Of a DNA stretch of 64,000 nucleotides, positions 12,957 to 26,399 are shown piece after piece. Each line of letters begins with the position of its first letter. The stretch's first letter is position 1. This stretch comes from Myxocyprinus asiaticus (lineage: Eukaryota > Chordata > Actinopteri > Cypriniformes > Catostomidae): the NCBI RefSeq assembly GCF_019703515.2, contig NC_059393.1, forward strand, positions 12,108,001-12,172,000. The letters run 5' to 3'. Made by a program: the position numbers and the translations under genes. The notes beneath the pieces were generated by a model, which did not search any database, had not been told where the DNA came from, and saw only the letters and a program-made list of their open reading frames with translations.

Positions 12957-15258
12957 CTGTGAGGTGAACAAGACAAACATTAAAAATAAATAAGAACAAA
13001 GAAAAATACACAAGCGCTTATATGAACAACGGAACAAATAAGAAAGGAAAAGCACCCTATTTCATGATTTAAGGTACTTAGCATAAAGTATTCCTACAAC
13101 ACTCTACGGAATAGAAATATATCTGACTGACACACATTTAACGAGCGATCCTGAGGTTAAGAGACTGTAAGCTAGGCTGCGGCAGACGCTTATTATTCCA
13201 GGGATGATTTATGGCGAACATTGGCTGTTCGTAATTAACCAAAGGTCTTTGCTTAGAGCGGGTGATTTTAAGAAGCCATTGGAGAACTGCTGTTCCACAA
13301 AACAGGCCTCAGGATTCTAACACTGAGCTTTTATGAGCTTTTATGACAAGAGTGCAGTTTACCCTCTCAAACTTGGTATAGAATACAGATGCTGTTGCTG
13401 TTTAACCATAGTTTGACATCGAATCGTTAGGCATATATTTAGATAGCCTTTTTTGTAAGCGAGTTCCCAGATTAGCTATGTGGCGAGAGCTTGCAGCATA
13501 TATGTCCGTGTGTTTGTACATATGTGTGTGTGGGAGTGTGTAAGCGGCTGTCACGAGAGCCTGGATGCTCACACGCATGGTCAGTAACACAGCCTGAGGA
13601 AACACTTCATTTACCCTCGCCATAAACCTTCATCACTCTTGTCCTTCCTTGTCAGTCAATGCCGCCTCACGCGGAACGGCACAGCAAAAGTCAAGCCAAT
13701 CATGCTTACAAGCTCACCAAACTATTCATTTAATCCACATGCTAGATTTTAGTTTATCAAAAATAAATAAGTAAATACATAATCAAATAAAAAGTTAGTA
13801 AAAAACAAAACAAAAAACATTCAAATTAAAACGATAATTTTTGTTATATTTTAGGTCTCATGAAATATGAACAGAACAAATTTTTGTGTAACTCATAAAG
13901 CCATCTGGATGTAAATTGATACATTCAATGCAAATTTCTGTGTAAAGCGTTTGTAAAATCATTCTTACGCAAATTGTTACATTCAATAGAAATTTCTTTG
14001 TAAATGGTTTGAGAAACCATTCTTGCGTACATTTTTATAATCGTAACCCTGAAAATGAAAAGGCACAAAGCTTGTACATAAATGTAAAAAATAAATAATA
14101 ATACAAATAAAAAAAATAAAAAATTGTGCTAAAATGAAATACAAGTGACATTTAGCGATTTATTTAGTTATTTATTCAGTTTACACAGAAATTCATTTTA
14201 TGAATGACACCCAATTTGTTGGTGTATTCAAATTATTTGTATGTAGTAATTATTTGTTAAAGTAACACTTTATCTTCCCAAAAGACAAATTTCTGAAAAG
14301 CATATATGCCATCTGTTAAAGAATAAAGATATTAGTCTAGAATTTAGTCACTCTGAATGAAGTGTCTTCTAAATGTCTTAAATGTAAAGGTAAATAATAA
14401 AGAGTGAGAAAAGTGCAAAATGAATGAAATAGGGGAAAAAAAAATGTGTCCTGGTACTGCAATGGGTCGATGACACGGATCATCAAACTGTTTTACTTCC
14501 TGGACCCTCTGACTCCCAGTGTACTTATACCATGATTTGTTTATGTAGAGGAGGCTTGGTCTTCCTCACTTTCAGCGGCTCCGTTTCGCATATCTGAATG
14601 ACAGCCTACTGATAGGGAAACCGAGCACTTCTCGGAGTTTGCTTTTCTCTTAAAAAATGGCTCCACACAGACTCTGTTTTTCATGTTAGCTTAATATTTT
14701 CAACCCTTTACTAATTCAAACTTTCCTTCCTCTCCTACTGCTATTAAACTTTCAAAAAGAAAATTTGGCACAGTGTATTTCCTGACAATTTGTTTTCTTG
14801 TATATCATAAAGACTGACTTTTTGTTCGATGCTCCGTCTGTTAAATGTCAACAACGCTGCAAGCAAAGCGCAACCAATCAACTGTGCCTGTTTCACTGAG
14901 TTTGATTATAGATGACATTTTTCTTTTTCATCTCCTTTGTCTTTTGAAACAAATAAAACACTAAAGTTTCATTTTCCAGTGGCATTTTTGGTTCAGAAGT
15001 TGAATGGCAGGAATGCTATTTTCAGTGCTATTTGTGACATTAGTAGTTTGCCCAACAGGGTGTCTAGTGCTCGGCCACATGAAAAGCAAGAACGTAAGCA
15101 GAAAAGAAAGTTCTTGTTAGCAATTTTTAATTTAGACACAAAATATGTTCAACGTCTTGCAAGAATTACAATTATGGCTACTGTTTGATTTGTTAAAACA
15201 CAGAAACGTTTGTTAATGGGTCATGTCCATTGCGAAAAAGTCAAGTTAAAGACCTTAC
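12957..15258 (-). other. dennd1b intron E/D, 2.3 kb
   Basis: AT-rich intron with a two-copy tandem duplication at 13920-14037. Nothing else is recognised. The stretch 13380-13700 is GC-richer and looks single-copy. Confidence 0.6.
13920..14037. repeat. tandem duplication, two imperfect copies of about 59 nt
   Basis: Copy 1 starts TACATTCAATGCAAATTTCT and copy 2 starts TACATTCAATAGAAATTTCT; both continue with related TGTAAA and CATTCTT segments. The copies have diverged by substitutions. Confidence 0.7.
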
Positions 15259-15328
15259 CTGGTTTTTGGATAAGTAGTCTGCAAGAGTATTTAGCAGCTT
15301 ATAGTAAATCTCGAACCATGGGAGATAG
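15259..15328 (-). CDS. dennd1b: dennd1b coding exon D (70 nt)
   Basis: The first base completes the Ser codon begun in exon C. The exon then encodes YLPWFEIYYKLLNTLADYL and SKNQ. The acceptor is TTTGATAG and the donor is GTAAGGT. The YLPWFE.YYKLLN segment is the helix that closes the upstream DENN region in DENND1 proteins. Confidence 0.95.
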
Positions 15329-18300
15329 CTATCAAAAAAGAGAGAAATTATTTTTATTCAATTAATAATAATAATAATTTTAAAAAAAATTAAAAGAGTA
15401 TTCAAAAGGGCCCCCAAGGGTACAGTGCTGTACTTCCATACAACCATCTCCTGTTACTTTTTGTACCATTAATGTAGTTTATTCCTTCTGTGCAGTCATG
15501 TCTCACTTTGACTTTTAACCTAATAGGCTTTGGGCATTTTTAGCGACAGTGAACCTTATTATCACATTCTTTGTACTCACTGACACTTGCATTTTCAACA
15601 TTCCAGCCACGACTGCACTTTGAGGAGTGGGCTAAATAAAGTATTTGGTTTCTTCAACAAAAACATGACTGGACCACTGTAGCCTGTAATAAACGAAGGA
15701 TGGGATGGTTTACAAGCATGCTGTGCCCAGATGCACAAGCTTGAGCTCAAGAGCTTTTTTTTTAATCTGTGATTTTTGATAGAGATCTTAAAATTCATTT
15801 CCTAGCAGGATTTAAAAAAAAGTAATTTACACATATCACTTTGTATTAACTAATCACACAATATCTAGCCAAGAGATACTTCAAGTATCTGCAACACTTT
15901 GTTTTAGCCTGACAGAATCTTGGCAAAGTTAACAGGCCTTTAAAGATGGAACGCAGCCAATGTGTTGTTTTGGCTTGAAGGTTGCAAGAACACACACCAT
16001 TTATTTTGTTATGCAATCTAGTGAAAAAATGTGGCCTGCTAGCGAGCTCTGACTTTTTTTTTCCTTGTATGTAGGCGTGATTACAACATTCATTTCGACT
16101 GAAATCTCACACTTATCCGAGACCGATTACATCAGCTATTCATTTCAAACGTGGAGCTTAAATTTGTGTTTGTCACAAATGCTTGATTACCTTAACTGGC
16201 AAAAGAAAAAGAATTTTAAATTGATGGATAACTAGAAACGCAGCACTTTAAGACAAAGAAGAAAAAGGTTTTATTTTCTCTGATCCTAGAAACACGCGAT
16301 CTTGACTGGAGATCTTTCACCTCTTTTTTTTTTTTTTTTTTTTTTGATCTTTCCATGGGTCAGTGAGCTCTCCAGCAGACTGGAATTAACAGACAACAAA
16401 AAACACCACTAAGTGTATATAATGCAAATTTTCATATTGCTAAATCTGTAGAGGGGGTCAGTGGCTCGCCGTTCCCAGGAACGTGCACTCAGGCGTGAGA
16501 GTTTAAAGTCTGGGTGACCATTAACCTAAAACAATCATCTCTTAACATGCCAATATTTTGACATGCATGACGATATTCGCAAACCAGGTCACACTATCTC
16601 AATTAAATGTGTCTATGCAAATCGCACACTGACAAGAAAAACTGTTCCACAGACTGGATTGCGATGTACAAAAAAAAACTCCACTGTTTAGGTTATCGTG
16701 ATGCATTGTTTTAAATATCAGAATGGGCTGACACCTTTCTGAAGCTCCTCGCATAGCACAACAAAAAGAAAAATCATTATCTCGCTCTGTCTTGTTTCTT
16801 GTTTAAAATGCAAGGCTCCTGCATGCTAATCCTTCATTTTTCACATGTGAAGGGGATTTAAACGAGAGCCTCCCTTCTCAGAAAGGCGCGACAGGCCTCA
16901 GAGAACACAAACACTCATTATACTCCTAAATGAGAACATGTAAATCTTTTGTTATAAAGTCAAATAAATCACTGCTCTATGATCATAAGACTTCAGTTTA
17001 TGAAGATATCCGGGGAGGAATACCTTTCACAAAATCCTGTTTTTTTTATATATAGATAAAGTAGAAGTACATTTACTTCTCGTTTTAATTATTTTTTTTT
17101 CAATAGGCTGAGGGGAGCACGGCACTCCACCCCAATCTCTTCACAGCTACTTAGTAAAAATGTGTTTGTATTCAGCAAATCCTCTGATAGAGGAACATTC
17201 ATCACGTTGAACTGTGCTGAGGCGAGCCAATCTCTACGGCCCTTTTAGCTTCTCAGCTTGGAATAATGTTGTGTGTACTTGGAAAGTAAACCAACTTATC
17301 GGTGTCTTACTGGCAATCCCTAACAAACCTAATCCTTTTCATCAGATAAGCTAAAGCAAATGGTTTGATAACCAAAAAAGAAAAGAAAAAAAGAAACTGA
17401 CCACCAATGAACGTTGTAAGAGAATGTGCAGGCCAAGACATGATTAGAAAATACTAATTTCGATTTTTAAGAATTAAGTGTAAAAACTTACAGTATTCAC
17501 TTAAATTTGTGAAAACACTCTTGGTTTTCTTAGCTGAAATTTAACTTTTGTAATGAGAGTTGTTGGGTTTAATTTAAGATCTAAATCCATCTAAAGTCAC
17601 ACTGCACATTTATTTTGAAATTTTACACTGCATACACGGTATTACCACATTGTTAGTTTGTCCTATGCGCATGTACAATGTAATAGCCTCTTAAATCAAC
17701 ATGCATCCTAAATCATCAGGAGGTATTTAGGAGACAGCTTGCACCTTGTATCCTTCCCAGGATGAGATATGATCACGACTTGACTTTTCCTGCATTTAAT
17801 GTTCAGCAAAGGGAAGGAAATATCGCTAAGTGACCACTGACTGAAGAAAACCTTTGCTGTCTGCACGAGACGCCAAGTCGGGTCCCAGTCATCAAATAAA
17901 ACAGGCGAGAGAGAGTGTCTATTTCATCTGGGGTCTCGCAGATGTCCAAAGGCTATTTGCTCACGTCGTGACAGAGTGTCCGAGGGCTGAATGGGCAGAG
18001 AGGGTGGGGTAAAATGGCATGAGTATGTTTTTGAAGTGGTTTGGCCTGAAGGAACCTTGGCCTATTTGGCCTTGGCTAAACCTACAAAGCTACAAAGGGC
18101 TGTCCACATAAAACTGTCCCTCTCATTAGGCAACTTCCTTGTGTAAGCTTAGGTGACAATTTTATGGTCCCAGCACTTCAACAATCACAAGGACGCAAAC
18201 TGTTTTAATTGCTTTTGTTTTATATTCATGTGGAGAGTCAGTGAGTAAATGTGTGTACATGAGAAAAAATATTTAATTTAACCAACATTTTTAGAAGACC

Positions 18301-19521
18301 TAAAATGTATATTATTTTTTTTATATATACTGTATATTTTCATAAATAAATATGTTTTATATATTTTAATAAACTCAAATATAATTTCATCAGTTCTATG
18401 TTATACATCTAAATACTGGGGCTTAAAAATCCATTACATTGTTTTATTGTTTAATGTTGTAGCATTATTTTATATTATTACTGTACATTTTATAGGGGGA
18501 AAAAACTGAAGGATGAATAAAAAAAGAAATCAAGTTCTCACACCTAAACTAATTTATTCCCAAAGATATTTCCTCTATCCTTCTTTAAAATGGGGTGGAA
18601 AAACAAAACTTTCTTTAAGTCTTTTGTTACATTTGTCCATGTTCTTTCCAAACAGACCACATAAACAAAGAGAGGTCTTAAAAGAGAAAAAAAGGACTAA
18701 AACTTTGCATGCATTTCTTAATCTGAATGAAGGAAGCCATGCAAACTACTCAGAATGCATAATGAATTTTATACATCATATGTCAAATGAATAAGCATGT
18801 AAAACTCAGTGAAAGGGACAGGGGAGACTCTTGCTAATTGGCAGCAGGGCTTCATGCATAATTATTGGTGAACCGTCTCTGGCATGCCTCTGTGCCTGAA
18901 TAACGAGGGGAGAGAAAGGGAAGAAGAAAAAAAAAACAAAGACCATCCAGGCCAGGGAGGGAGGAGGCGAGATCTTGACGGCAGCTCATCATGACGATGA
19001 TAAACCTGCGATTGTCCATCAATATCGTGTAGACGGAGAGGAAAAAAATGATGATATGTCCCAGTTGTGCTGCTCTGAATTACTGAATGTAATTGTATTA
19101 TTAAATACAGTGGTTTGCATTCATGTAATGCACACTATTCTAATAGTAGTTTTTCATTCTCAGTGGAATGGTTCAGATAGAGCATATGAAAGCAATTGCT
19201 ATTTTTTCATCATCTAAAAAAAAACACACGAAAAAAGTATTCCTATGTGTTGATTACTATTTCATGAAAGTGAATTGTTTATTTCAAATCCCAGAAAACA
19301 GAAAAATATTTCTTTATAATTGTCTATGAAGAACAAAGTTTAAGTAACTAAACTAAAAACATGTCAACATTCTACACTAGATTTTCTTATAAACACACAC
19401 ACACAAAAAATGATTTTCTGCAATAGATTTTTAAAATTAAAATGACTCGGTCAGAATTTCAAATGTTTGGAAGAAAAAGAAAAGAAAAAAAAAACAAGAG
19501 TCAGAGGGATTCTTCACGTAC
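15329..19521 (-). other. dennd1b intron D/C, 4.2 kb, no recognised element
   Basis: No exon or transposon end is seen. There is a T22-type run at about 16324-16345 and an AT-rich block at 18290-18500. The rest looks single-copy; 16440-16900 and 17730-18080 are among the candidates for conserved noncoding DNA. Confidence 0.55.
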
Positions 19522-19641
19522 CTGAGTAAGCAGATGCAGACCCTGCAGCCGGAGGTCAGCCGACAGAAACCAAACCTCTGCTTGCTCTCAATGTCTGTGA
19601 GCACGAATGTAAAGTTCTGGCCCACCTGAGACTGGGAGACT
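19522..19641 (-). CDS. dennd1b: dennd1b coding exon C (120 nt)
   Basis: It encodes VSQSQVGQNFTFVLTDIESK followed by QRFGFCRLTSG and CICLL, with split codons at both ends (Arg at the start, Ser at the end). The acceptor is TGGGCAG and the donor is GTACGTG. This is the central beta-sheet part of the uDENN region. LTDIESKQRFGFCRLTSG is among the most conserved strings of the DENND1 family, so the assignment is secure. Confidence 0.95.
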
Positions 19642-20491
19642 CTGCCCAGCCAGAGACACAAAGAAGAGAAACAAAGTTTAAAATGAATAACCTTCTTATT
19701 AAATTAGACTCTTGGTGCTCACTAACATTTGATGGGAAACTGTGAGTATGTGTGAGTCAACTTTAATCATATCTGAAAAGATTAAAAAAAAAAATCACGA
19801 ATAAATAAATAAATTAACAAAAGCTTGTGAGTTAAAATGAAAATACTGAGGCAAAAACACAGAAAACTGTATTTACCCATTAGCTAAAATGGCATGCTTT
19901 ATCCTATATTTTTTCATGCAGTCACTGATTTCTATCAGTAATTATAACAGTCACAGATTCAGAAAGGTTATATTAAGCTCAGTTTATTTTCACACACAGG
20001 TTAATTCCTATTCAAAGGTGGTAGTGTTGTTCTTCTCCACTAGATGGCAGCAAGAAAGCTTCAGCTGAGAGGAAGTGAATTTCTCCAACAGCACATAAAA
20101 TATACAACAGCACTTTTCATTTCCATGAATCCACAAGCCAAAATACACACACACTGCTGTGAGAATAAGTTGTTCATTTAGAGATATGTATGACATTACG
20201 CAAATTAGAACAGACATGCAAATACATTGTTTACTGCTGGTGGAGATCTTCATTTCTATATATATATATAAGATTTATTTCTATTGATTTCTCAAACATA
20301 TTATAAACAGAACTACTATTGAAATCTAAGAAGGTGTTTGGCCCCACCCTTTGAGTCATTTATGAGAGCCTCTTTTGTATGTGTGAATTTAATGTGTTTG
20401 TGTGTATTGTATAAACAATGTCCTCTTCTTTTTCCCAATTCACACGTGTTCATTAACCGTTTCCCGCAAGATGATTGCAGGGGAATCTTAC
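19642..20491 (-). other. dennd1b intron C/B, 850 nt
   Basis: AT-rich with a short TATATATA run near 20255. No gene or mobile element is recognised. Confidence 0.6.
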
Positions 20492-20541
20492 CTTTCCACG
20501 TCAAATGGGAAGCAGAACTTAGGCACTGTCTGCAGGACCTC
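20492..20541 (-). CDS. dennd1b: dennd1b coding exon B (50 nt)
   Basis: It encodes EVLQTVPKFCFPFDVE and the first two bases of an Arg codon. The acceptor is TTTCTAG and the donor is GTAAGAT. PKFCFPFDVE is a signature of the DENND1 upstream DENN region. The frame joins exon A exactly at a codon boundary (GDQ|EVL) and exon C through the split Arg codon. Confidence 0.94.
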
Positions 20542-20781
20542 CTAGAAACATGAGAGATGAGAGAATGACATTACAGAACATTCAAAGAATGACATCCACT
20601 ACTGGCACACAACTGCAAAAGAGTTGCACACACTGGGTGTGTCAGCATCTCATATATTACATTACATTTAAGTCTTTCAAAGGACATTCCCTAATCAATG
20701 ACAAATGCTATGAAAGTGAATTTTGTTTTAGGATATTACATTTTCCGAAAGTAAAAATGCCCATGTAAAACTTATCTAGTG

Positions 20782-21046
20782 TGTTGTGGGTGGTTGCTAA
20801 TGTGAGTGATTTTTAGCAACTTGGTATGAGGTTGTTAGACTGTTCAGGATGTATTTTAGATTGTTACATTCCGGCCCAAGTCATAAGAACATAAATCAAA
20901 GGTATTTTTTCCCACTATTTTCATCGTCCACCAATCTGAATGCTTAGAAAAGTAATAGCACACCTCTCCTCAATAAGCAGCATGATTTGAGGTATCATTC
21001 ATACCCATTGCACGAACAGTGCAGGACAAATTACACAATGAAATTT
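20782..21046. repeat. dispersed repeat (GGGTGGTTGCTA type), copy 1
   Basis: The order of motifs GTTGTGGGTGGTTGCTA, then CAAGTC, AGAAAA.TA.AGC.CACCTCT and GTGCA.GA..A.TTA is shared with 30000-30320 in the same orientation. It directly abuts the inverted-repeat element that starts near 21047. Family unknown. Confidence 0.6.
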
Positions 21047-22531
21047 AATGCTGCGTTCACATCCTGTTGGAACTACTGTAATTACAAGATGACAATTCTG
21101 AGATTCAATGCAGAGCTGTTCACATCCTCGGACTGAGAAATAATTTGTTCTATGGCAACATTCATAACATCAAAATGGATCCATGTGCAACTTTGTTGTT
21201 GATGGCAGCAAGGCCATAACCATGTCTTGAACACTGGGAGGGGGGACCAAACCATTTTGGGGGTGGGGGGGTCACGGGTGTTGAGGTCATAAATATAATG
21301 GCCCTCTATGGTCCTTTAATATAGTAAAGGCTCTGAATACAATAATTTTCTGAATAAAGTCTTGAAATCCAGTGAAGGCCCAAAATTTGATAATTTATGG
21401 TTTTAAAAGATACATGTATTTTTAAAGTTCACACAGTACAAGACAAACACTGTGTCTGCATTGCTAGCAATTTGCCTGTTTCAGTCATCTTTTCTTTCTT
21501 TTTTGTGCTGTCTCAAAGAAAAGATGAATATATTTGCATTAAGAATATATGACACTGTCCTTGCCAAAACCTAAAAGCACAATAGCAGTCACAAGTCTTA
21601 CCATGTTCTAATTCTGATCTGAGGGTGATAATAATACTCTACTTTGTGTTTTGATTTTTTAAAGATAATGTTCTTAGACAATGTCGAAAGAATTTTCTAA
21701 AAAAACTACTTCAAAAGCCTGCCAGATAACCACATTCATTCAATTCCTTTACAATATACACACACTCACTCTTTGTCTTAAGCCTGATTCGCTGAAAACT
21801 GCTCCGTTGAATGACATACAAAATCACGTACATGACGTATTTTAAATTCAAAATGGCGAATTTTTGCCAAATGGTGAATAGTTTGCACCCTTGAAAATTA
21901 ATGTCGGTTCTTACAACATTTCATTCATAAAACAGTGGTCAAATATTGCATGTTTAGTTAAATACTTACATCTCACATGACACTAACACTCTTCACCTGA
22001 ACTGCTTGCTGATGCGCAGCGCTGGAATAATCCACGAGGGTCCTGCTTAGTGTAGTCACACCTTCATCAATTTGATTGGCTATCTCACATGACATTGACG
22101 AGCGGTGCAGCAGAACAGCAACAAGGATATCAATTATTGGGGGGGGGGGGCAATCTGGCCATATCTGATTATTGGGGGGGACTTGTTTCCCTGAAAGTAT
22201 ATTCTGGTTATGGCCCTGGATGACAGCAAAATATTTAATCACTACATTAGTTCATCTCTACATGTTATTGTGCAATGTTTAATAACAAAAATGCACTCCA
22301 GGTACCACTGGCTAAAATTAAATGCCATCTGAAAAAGAAATATATGGAAACTACTTTTAACTGTTGATTCCACTGCCATGCTGGTTCTTCTTACATAACG
22401 TCAAGAATGTCAAGCTAGAACTTTCATAGAATTCTCGGTTTCCATCTTCTAATTATGAGTTCTACGAAGACATGTTCAGTTTTTACAAGTCAGATTAAGG
22501 TAATTCCAACATGAGGTGAACGCACCATAAT
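21047..22531. mobile_element. outer inverted-repeat element, split by a hAT insertion
   Basis: The left end TGCTGCGTTCACATCCTGTT and the right end (reverse complement GGTGCGTTCACCTCATGTTG) are inverted relatives. The interior is interrupted by the hAT-type element at 21209-22218; removing that insertion would leave an element of about 470 nt. No coding capacity. Confidence 0.65.
21209..22218. mobile_element. non-autonomous hAT-type element
   Basis: The termini are CAAGGCCATAACCA on the left and, in reverse complement, CAGGGCCATAACCA on the right. Flanking 8-mers GATGGCAG (21201-21208) and GATGACAG (22219-22226) form an 8-bp target duplication with one mismatch, as expected for hAT. The 1,010-nt body has G-runs and no transposase. 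C/G-run sequence at 49278-49403 resembles its interior. Confidence 0.85.
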
Positions 22532-25250
22532 ACTTAGAGTTAGAAGTTTGTTAAAAAATGGTAAGTTGAACAGTAATTGACCAATGAGGGCAAGTAAATG
22601 CGTGAATTAATGGACGTAAATTAGCTGACGTATAGGGGAGGTTATCCAAGGCTAAAATAATTAGCAGCCATTAGCTCATTGATCGTTGTGCTTAAGCTGG
22701 GGAAGGTGTGGGGACGACAGATTGTTGGGACAATGGCTGAGCAGCACCAGGGGTTCAGAGGAGGTGTAGAGGGGGAAAGAAAGGAGTCCCTGCCTTAAGG
22801 GCTTTATCTTCCTGCACACCCCCAGAGGGAGAGTCCTCGCACCATCAGCATATGGATTTCCAGAGCCAGCTCTATGTCACATGGGTTAGCCACATCTGGC
22901 CAGTCCTGTACTGTAGCCTAGCTATGTGGAACTGCAATGATCCCCTTTTCAAAGTATAAAAGGTTGCCACCATTCAAAGGAACGGTGTGTGTGTTTGGGG
23001 ATGACTGGGTAGTTCAAATGTGACATGTGATATGTGACCATGTGCAACACCATAGCCATACAAGTTGCTGTTTGTTTGGGAGTAGAAATTTAGATTGAAT
23101 TCTTTTAATGTGTGCTAGCCTGCAAGTGTGTCTGTTTTACTTGCATATATGCAGACACGTCGCAGATGATGACTGGTTGTTTTTTTCCTCAGTGGGAGGC
23201 GATGGTGGTGATGGGGGAAGACAGAATGAGAGAGTTAGTATGTGATGCAGAGAGTGGCAAGGAGATTGAAGGCTCTGGCAGGCAAGAGAGGAACGTTGGC
23301 AGCGGCAGAAACATCCACGCCGTATGTGACTGCTACTATCATTAACTCCTATAGGCGCTTCCCCTGAGTGTTTATGCCAAGCTGCGCCACACTTTTTTTT
23401 TCAGTAGCGTATGCAAACGGACGCTATGCAAATAAAATTGTCTGCTTCGCAGATGCTGAAGTTGTAGGTCCCATGCTGGCCTCATCTGATTTCCGCCAGT
23501 CAACACTGGTCTCTGCTGTCAATCTCAGTCGCTTTAGGGGAACTAGCAATGAATTTCACACTGGAAATTGCACTTGGACTAGACGAAAGGCAATATTAGT
23601 AATGGCATGCAGCTGAACGAATGCATTCATGATGTCAGGAACAGTGTGTCAGGGGGAATCAGTGTCTAAAGGATTAGATAAATGCAAGGAAAGCTATAAT
23701 TAAGAGCGCTGATATGGCAAAGATGTGTTAAAAACCTGTGTCTTGCTCCACAGCAAAAAGAAAATGTATATTGTGCAAAACCACAATCAGCTTTAGCTAA
23801 TTTCATTAAAGTTAGAGTTCATTTTACTTCTGTAACGTAACGTATTTACTTTGAAACAGTAGTGAAACAGGACATGCAATGATGCTCAAACAAGACATTC
23901 GAAGTGAAAAAAACCCAACAAAAACAAAGGGGAGGACTGGGAAATTAACTGGATAGTGAAAAGTTCCTATATGACAGGTAGTTGGAGGGGAGTGGCTAAC
24001 ATACAGTATAAGACGTCTCGGTGATGTCAGTCGAAAAGTAAAGTCGATTTAGATTTGGACAAGTTGCATTTGATACAAGATTCTTCTTCTTTGGAACATC
24101 GTGTACCAATTAATCTTTCACAATAAGAACAGGAGCATGTGTTAAGAAAGAAAATGAAGTAAATTTTGATTTCATGTTGACTTTAAGTGTATTTTCAAAT
24201 CCATTTACATCCGTTAAAACCAAGCCACTGAGCTCCTAGAACCCAAGTGAAACTTTCTCACGATTCTCCTCAAGGTCTTAGTAGAAGAACTGCTGTACAC
24301 ATGTGCATTACGCACCTTGTTTCTTCTCGCTCTTTTATTACCATTCATCCAGGTGATCTGGGGACTATGCCAAAGCGAGCTCAGGGAGGAGATTCGGATC
24401 GTGTGAAAAGCTGGAACGTGAGATGCTATCGTTCCTGTTGTTCGGTTGTACTGTTTTTTCCCTTTTCCTGCCTCCCTCCCAACCATTTTCCCAAGACAAA
24501 AGAATATAAAACAGCTAATGCATTTACAACTCACTGGAGGAGGCAGGGTGAACTCTGCAGGCTGTATTATTTATTTACTGTTGAGACAGGGATATCACTC
24601 AGTGAGACAGCAGTCTCCATTCCCCCATGGTCCCACTGCGGAGGCCTGCAATCACAACCTCTCCTCTGTCTCTCTTTCTCTCTCTCCCTCTGCTCCACCA
24701 CCAGCATTTATAACAGCCCCACGCTAGTGGGAGATGCTACCGCTCCCTTCCAGAACTCCCTGCAGAGGAATGGAGCTTCTCATGGGCTGGATGCAAGCAG
24801 CAGATTTAGCATTGTCATCAGCAGTGGCAGATATCAGGGGATGGGCTGCTCTTAGACAGTAGCACAGCACTGGGCTACATTCAGCTTCTGCAAAATGGAT
24901 ACGTTCAAGCCACCAGCCAAAGTGACGGTTGTTATTTTTTTTGTGAATTGTACATGACCTTTTGCCGATGTGTTGCCAATATAAGACACTGGTGTGAAAA
25001 GGCAGTACTCCTAAACTGACCTGCATGTGTGAAACACACTACCCTGGTATGTTCATCAGAAAAAACAAAAAAGGCCAAGTTCGCAAAACTGATGTGCAGT
25101 AGAGGTTGCCATCAAAATGCACACCAAAAAAAGGTGAACATTATAATAATAAAGACATTATAAAAGAGTTAGATATTATATTAAAAAAGCATTAAATTTT
25201 ACCTGACTGTTTACACTGAAGTCTCATTGCAAAAAAACAGATATGTCCCT
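22532..25250. other. dennd1b intron B/A, no recognised element
   Basis: About 2.7 kb in which I see no exon and no clear transposon end. It includes a TG-rich stretch near 22988 and GC-richer segments (22620-22860, 24330-24860) that look single-copy. Open frames on the plus strand at 24247-24855 overlap each other in different frames and have no recognisable domain. Confidence 0.5.
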
Positions 25251-25254
25251 GCTG

Positions 25255-25560
25255 AAAAGATCAGCAATACTGGTTCTGGGTGCTGGTCCCCCAGCGTGGG
25301 ATGCTGGTGTGCTGTTGTTCCCACCAGACTTAACAAACAAGCTTAACTGGCTTCATCAGAATGACCATACTGGTCGACCAGCTTCACCAGATGGGTTTTG
25401 CTGGTGAAAAACATGGCTATTCTGGTCCACCTGTAAGACCAACACCAAACCAGCACTAACCAGCATAAACCAGCCGACCAACACCAAACCAGCACTAGCC
25501 AGCATAAACCAGCCGAAACTCGCATGGGAATAGCATGCTGGTTAAGCTGGTCTTTTTAGT
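25255..25560. repeat. CCAGCATAAACCAGC repeat with a 39-nt tandem duplication
   Basis: A CTGGT/ACCAG-rich block whose left part (CTGGT-rich) and right part (ACCAG-rich) are partly inverted relatives. At 25437-25475 and 25476-25514 a 39-nt unit containing ACCAGCATAAACCAGCC is repeated in tandem with one difference. Confidence 0.8.
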
Positions 25561-25738
25561 AGAGGTATCTGATTTCCATTTATGAAAGAGGCCCAGATCG
25601 GAACTGAAAATGTCAGATTCAATGTGAAATTTGCTGGTCACACATGTCATCCAAAAGGGGGGGGGGTCCATATTTAACTGCAGTATGAATGTAGCCAATG
25701 TTTCTAGGTGACGTAAATGTTTGAGCTGAACATTTAGA

Positions 25739-26100
25739 TTGTAACAGCAAGACTGAGAGGGAGAAAAGAGAGAAATAGAAAGATGTTGTGAGTGGTAAAT
25801 AAGCGGTGCTCTGGGTGAGCGAGTGAAAAGCATTTCTTTATTCTGTCAATACTAAGTGAAAGGGGGGCTGGGGGGGAGTGCAAGAAATATGCGCTGAGAA
25901 AGAAAGCGGTAAAGAACAGGAGAGAAAGAGGCAGAAGAAAGGAAAGTGAGAGAAAAGAATATAAAGCATTAGAATGAGAGAAATAGACAGGCAGGCATCC
26001 AGTCAGACAGACCAACAGACGGAGATAGGAAAGAAAAGTGAGATAAGGCAAGAGAAAGACAGAAAGAGAGAGAGATAGCAAACTCCCCCTTTCCCTCTCC
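25739..26100. repeat. imperfect purine-rich (GA/AG) tract
   Basis: About 360 nt strongly biased to A and G on the plus strand, with GAGAGA and AAAGAGAG runs. No coding capacity. Confidence 0.75.
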
Positions 26101-26219
26101 AAGCTGGTGGGATTCCTCCCTAGGGGTTTCTGTCTTTAAACCTCCATGCTCTTTAAAAATTCTGCCAGCCAGCAGGTCTACACGGCACTATGGAACTGTC
26201 TCCAGCAGGGGAGAAGTGT

Positions 26220-26348
<129 letters not shown>

Positions 26349-26399
26349 TCAGAAAGAGAGAAAGACTGGCAGAGCCACCATGCTGACGGCACTGAGATC

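Noticed and set aside
24247..24855. Plus-strand open frame of 202 codons
   Set aside because: Overlapped by other open frames in different frames, composition non-protein-like, no known motif.
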